Below are positions 61,492 to 64,000 of a DNA stretch of 64,000 bases, in pieces. The translations under genes and the position numbers were made by a program. The notes under the pieces were generated by a model. That model saw nothing but the letters and a program-made list of their open reading frames with translations. It had not been told where the DNA came from and did not search any database. Source of the DNA: Panorpa germanica (taxonomy: Eukaryota > Arthropoda > Insecta > Mecoptera > Panorpidae); the NCBI GenBank assembly GCA_963678705.1, contig OY783207.1, forward strand, positions 3,100,001-3,164,000. The letters are read 5' to 3'. Every line of letters begins with the position of its first letter. The stretch's first letter is position 1.

Positions 61492-64000
61492 AAAACCTTC
61501 TGCATGTGAAAACTTCTTCCTAAACAAACGAAATGCAAAACGTAAAGGGGTTCTCCAAAATATGACAAGTGGTGAAATGGGAAACATAACCTAATTCTTT
61601 TTGAAATACGTCAGTTTAAGAGTGGTTGTGATAATAAAGACGCAGGGTTAAAAACCATGAAATCTGTATGGCGTAATTATATTATAACCTTACTTATATA
61701 AGATGGTAATGTTTATGGTAAAATTATTACTTAAAAAATGATGAAACTAGTCGTTTGTAAATCTAACCCATGCAGGTATCTATTGATTATATTATAATGA
61801 CTATTTCCAACCAAAATAGGGAATACTTGTAGCTTTCTCTAGTTCCCCCCAGCAACAGGTGGTGACTTACAGGTTAGTAACCGGTTGAACCGTCCAGGTC
61901 TTCCTTTGAATGTACAACACGTGGGGTACACATACCTTGCACGTTGTACAATGTACGTAGTCGTCATATAGTACAGATTTAGATAGCTATAATGTGTTCC
62001 TTTCAATAATAATTATACCCAGCACTTCGCCCCGTCGGAGAGCAACTTATATATTACACGTTTCATTTGAAAATACATTTTTAATTTAGTATAAAGGATT
62101 TTGAAAACGATTAAATCAGTTTCGATTTTAGATTTATTGTATTACTTTTATTTTAAAGTGTGTGATTTCAAATTGTACTTGTGTTTTGCATTAAATTTCT
62201 GCAAGTAGACTTCCTTAGATGGTGAGGGATCACCAATATTTAATTTCTATTGGCTACCTTCATTATTTTTATATATATTTAGTTTTTGTAAATAATAGCT
62301 TTCCAGAAATGACAATAAAAAAGTCGTGAAATCGTTTTTTGCATTAAGGAAGTACAGGACGTTAACGTAAATGATGAAAACGTTGTGAAATTTGGAGGGT
62401 CGATATTAATTATTAGTGCTGTCTCAAAGTTTTAGTTCATAGTTTTCTTTTTATACATGATTAAAAATAGTCATTTTCCATACAAATCATAATTTTTAGC
62501 TCAATTTCACCACATAATATAACTTTTAACTATAAAAAAATGGTGACACGGCTTTCAAAAACTAGGTGTATATAAAAGAATCTTTTCTGTAACTATTGCA
62601 AAAAGAAAATTATCAAAAGGATACCTATTTACGAAAATATTTAAATAAAACCTTTAAGAAATAGTAAATGTATAGGTTATAAGCCGACAACGTTGCAAAT
62701 GCCAATTTGAGCGGGAAATTCAAAATCGGAATAAATGTTATATAAAATATAACAATTTATTGGTCAAAGAACCAAATCACGCATGCGTCAACAGTTAACA
62801 CACGTAAATTTGCAGCGTTGCAAAATTTATTATTCCTTTTTCAAAATATTTAATTTGTAATTAAATTGAATTAATATAAATTTGATATTAATTATATGTA
62901 ATTTTTAATTTATTAAACTATTATATGCATAAAAAATCATTTTAACAAGCAAAAAGCAGTTTAATAGGGAATTGAAAAATTCATTTTCAATTCATTCACA
63001 GTCCCAATATTTGCTCGTCCCTCATGTACTTCGTATTTTGCATTTCGTATTACCGAGAGATAAACTTTTTGCATTGACGGTACGTCCTGTACCTCCTTAA
63101 TAGAATCATGAAACAGTTTTTTAAACAGAACTTTCACAACATAGTTGCAAATGAAGATTGTCACATCACATTATAATGCATATTTATTCATTACCTGCGT
63201 ATAAATGCATTTTATTTTATGCATATTAGTCGTATTATGTATCTCTGCATTATTGTGTTTTTCATTTACATTATTCTAGGACATAAACTACAGCAGTTTC
63301 TTCTAAATAACTGCGGAATATATACTCAAACAGATGCTAATGTGACAATAAATCATGACGCTTTATTCATTATCTATTACATTCCTCATTTTAATATGCT
63401 AATTATTTTTGAATAGGCAAAACCAAGAGATTTGTTCTTTTAGAGGATGCTACTAGTTCCAGAGCCGCAATGAACAACGAATAACGTTACCTTTCCCGAG
63501 TAAAATTAATCCTAAAAGGATAATAATATGGTTCTAATACAAAAGGTAATGTGACTACCTTACTAGTGCCTTACCGGGAACACTTGTTACGGTTCTAGTT
63601 GGAATCCTGACAGGGTTCTAGTCAGGAAGTGGTATAAGCGTGGCTCAAAAGAACCACAATTCATTTTATTCAATGATAGTTTGGAATATGTTTCATTGCA
63701 TATACCTACTACTACCTAGCTTCAGACTTCTTTAGAAATTAAAAACAACAGGCAGCTAATATTCAACTCTATATTAACATTCCAGGAACTGACATTTTGC
63801 CATAAAATTGAATTACAAAGGTATGCTGCAGGTTTTGCCAATCTTCCGGAGAGTTTTTGATTTATTACTTACTATAAAATTCTTATGAAAGCTGTTATAT
63901 TTAATAGCATCACCAGAGACGGATTAGGCAGAATAATAACGAAATATAATCACCTAAATAGTATTTAGTGCATAAGTGATAGTGTCCATGGTGCTAATTC
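61492..64000. other. AT-rich DNA, no gene seen
   Basis: No supportable coding region, RNA gene or repeat boundary. Confidence 0.5.

Noticed and set aside
62687..62830. Possible inverted repeat CAACGTTGCAAAT / ATTTGCAGCGTTG
   Set aside because: Only about 13 bp with a mismatch; too short to call an element.

Overview
The window is eukaryotic nuclear DNA from an insect. It is AT-rich, its genes carry short GT-AG introns, and it holds the arthropod-type BTB zinc-finger gene tramtrack (ttk). I could not settle the order of insect. No bacterial, organellar or viral gene was recognised, and no CRISPR array.

Layout: 6004-17229 (minus) holds the 5' eleven coding exons of proteasome subunit Rpn2/PSMD1. 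The last two of these lie beyond a 7.7 kb intron, and the 3' part of the gene is not in the window. Head-to-head with it, 385 bp away, is RpLP1 (plus, 17614-18322), a complete three-exon gene for ribosomal stalk protein P1. Mitochondrial ribosomal protein S14 (mRpS14) follows on the minus strand (19923-20557, three exons). From 23119 to about 35.2 kb lies ttk on the minus strand. One common exon encodes the BTB domain and an AT-hook, and it can be joined in frame to three mutually alternative 3' modules, each with a C2H2 finger pair: a Ttk69-type module, a Ttk88-type module, and a third module spread over three exons. A tRNA-Arg(CCT) gene sits antisense inside the third module. A CpG-rich block at about 34.8-35.3 kb is the probable ttk promoter region.

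The remaining half (35.3-64 kb), 1-6 kb, and the large Rpn2 intron hold no gene I can support. They contain several families of short non-autonomous transposon-like elements. Family A (about 640 bp, TIR GGGCTTGTGTCC) has about a dozen full or partial copies. Family B (five copies) carries a nested hairpin and a decayed open frame preceded by a splice-acceptor-like site. A CAGTAAAC-end family has four copies, and there are several MITEs with long terminal inverted repeats.

The genes fall into housekeeping functions (protein degradation, cytosolic and mitochondrial translation, one tRNA) and one developmental repressor with a modular DNA-binding end. The points most worth following are the third ttk zinc-finger module and the family B repeat. 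Exon boundaries were read by eye from conserved protein blocks, splice consensus and phase; no alignment or transcript data were available.
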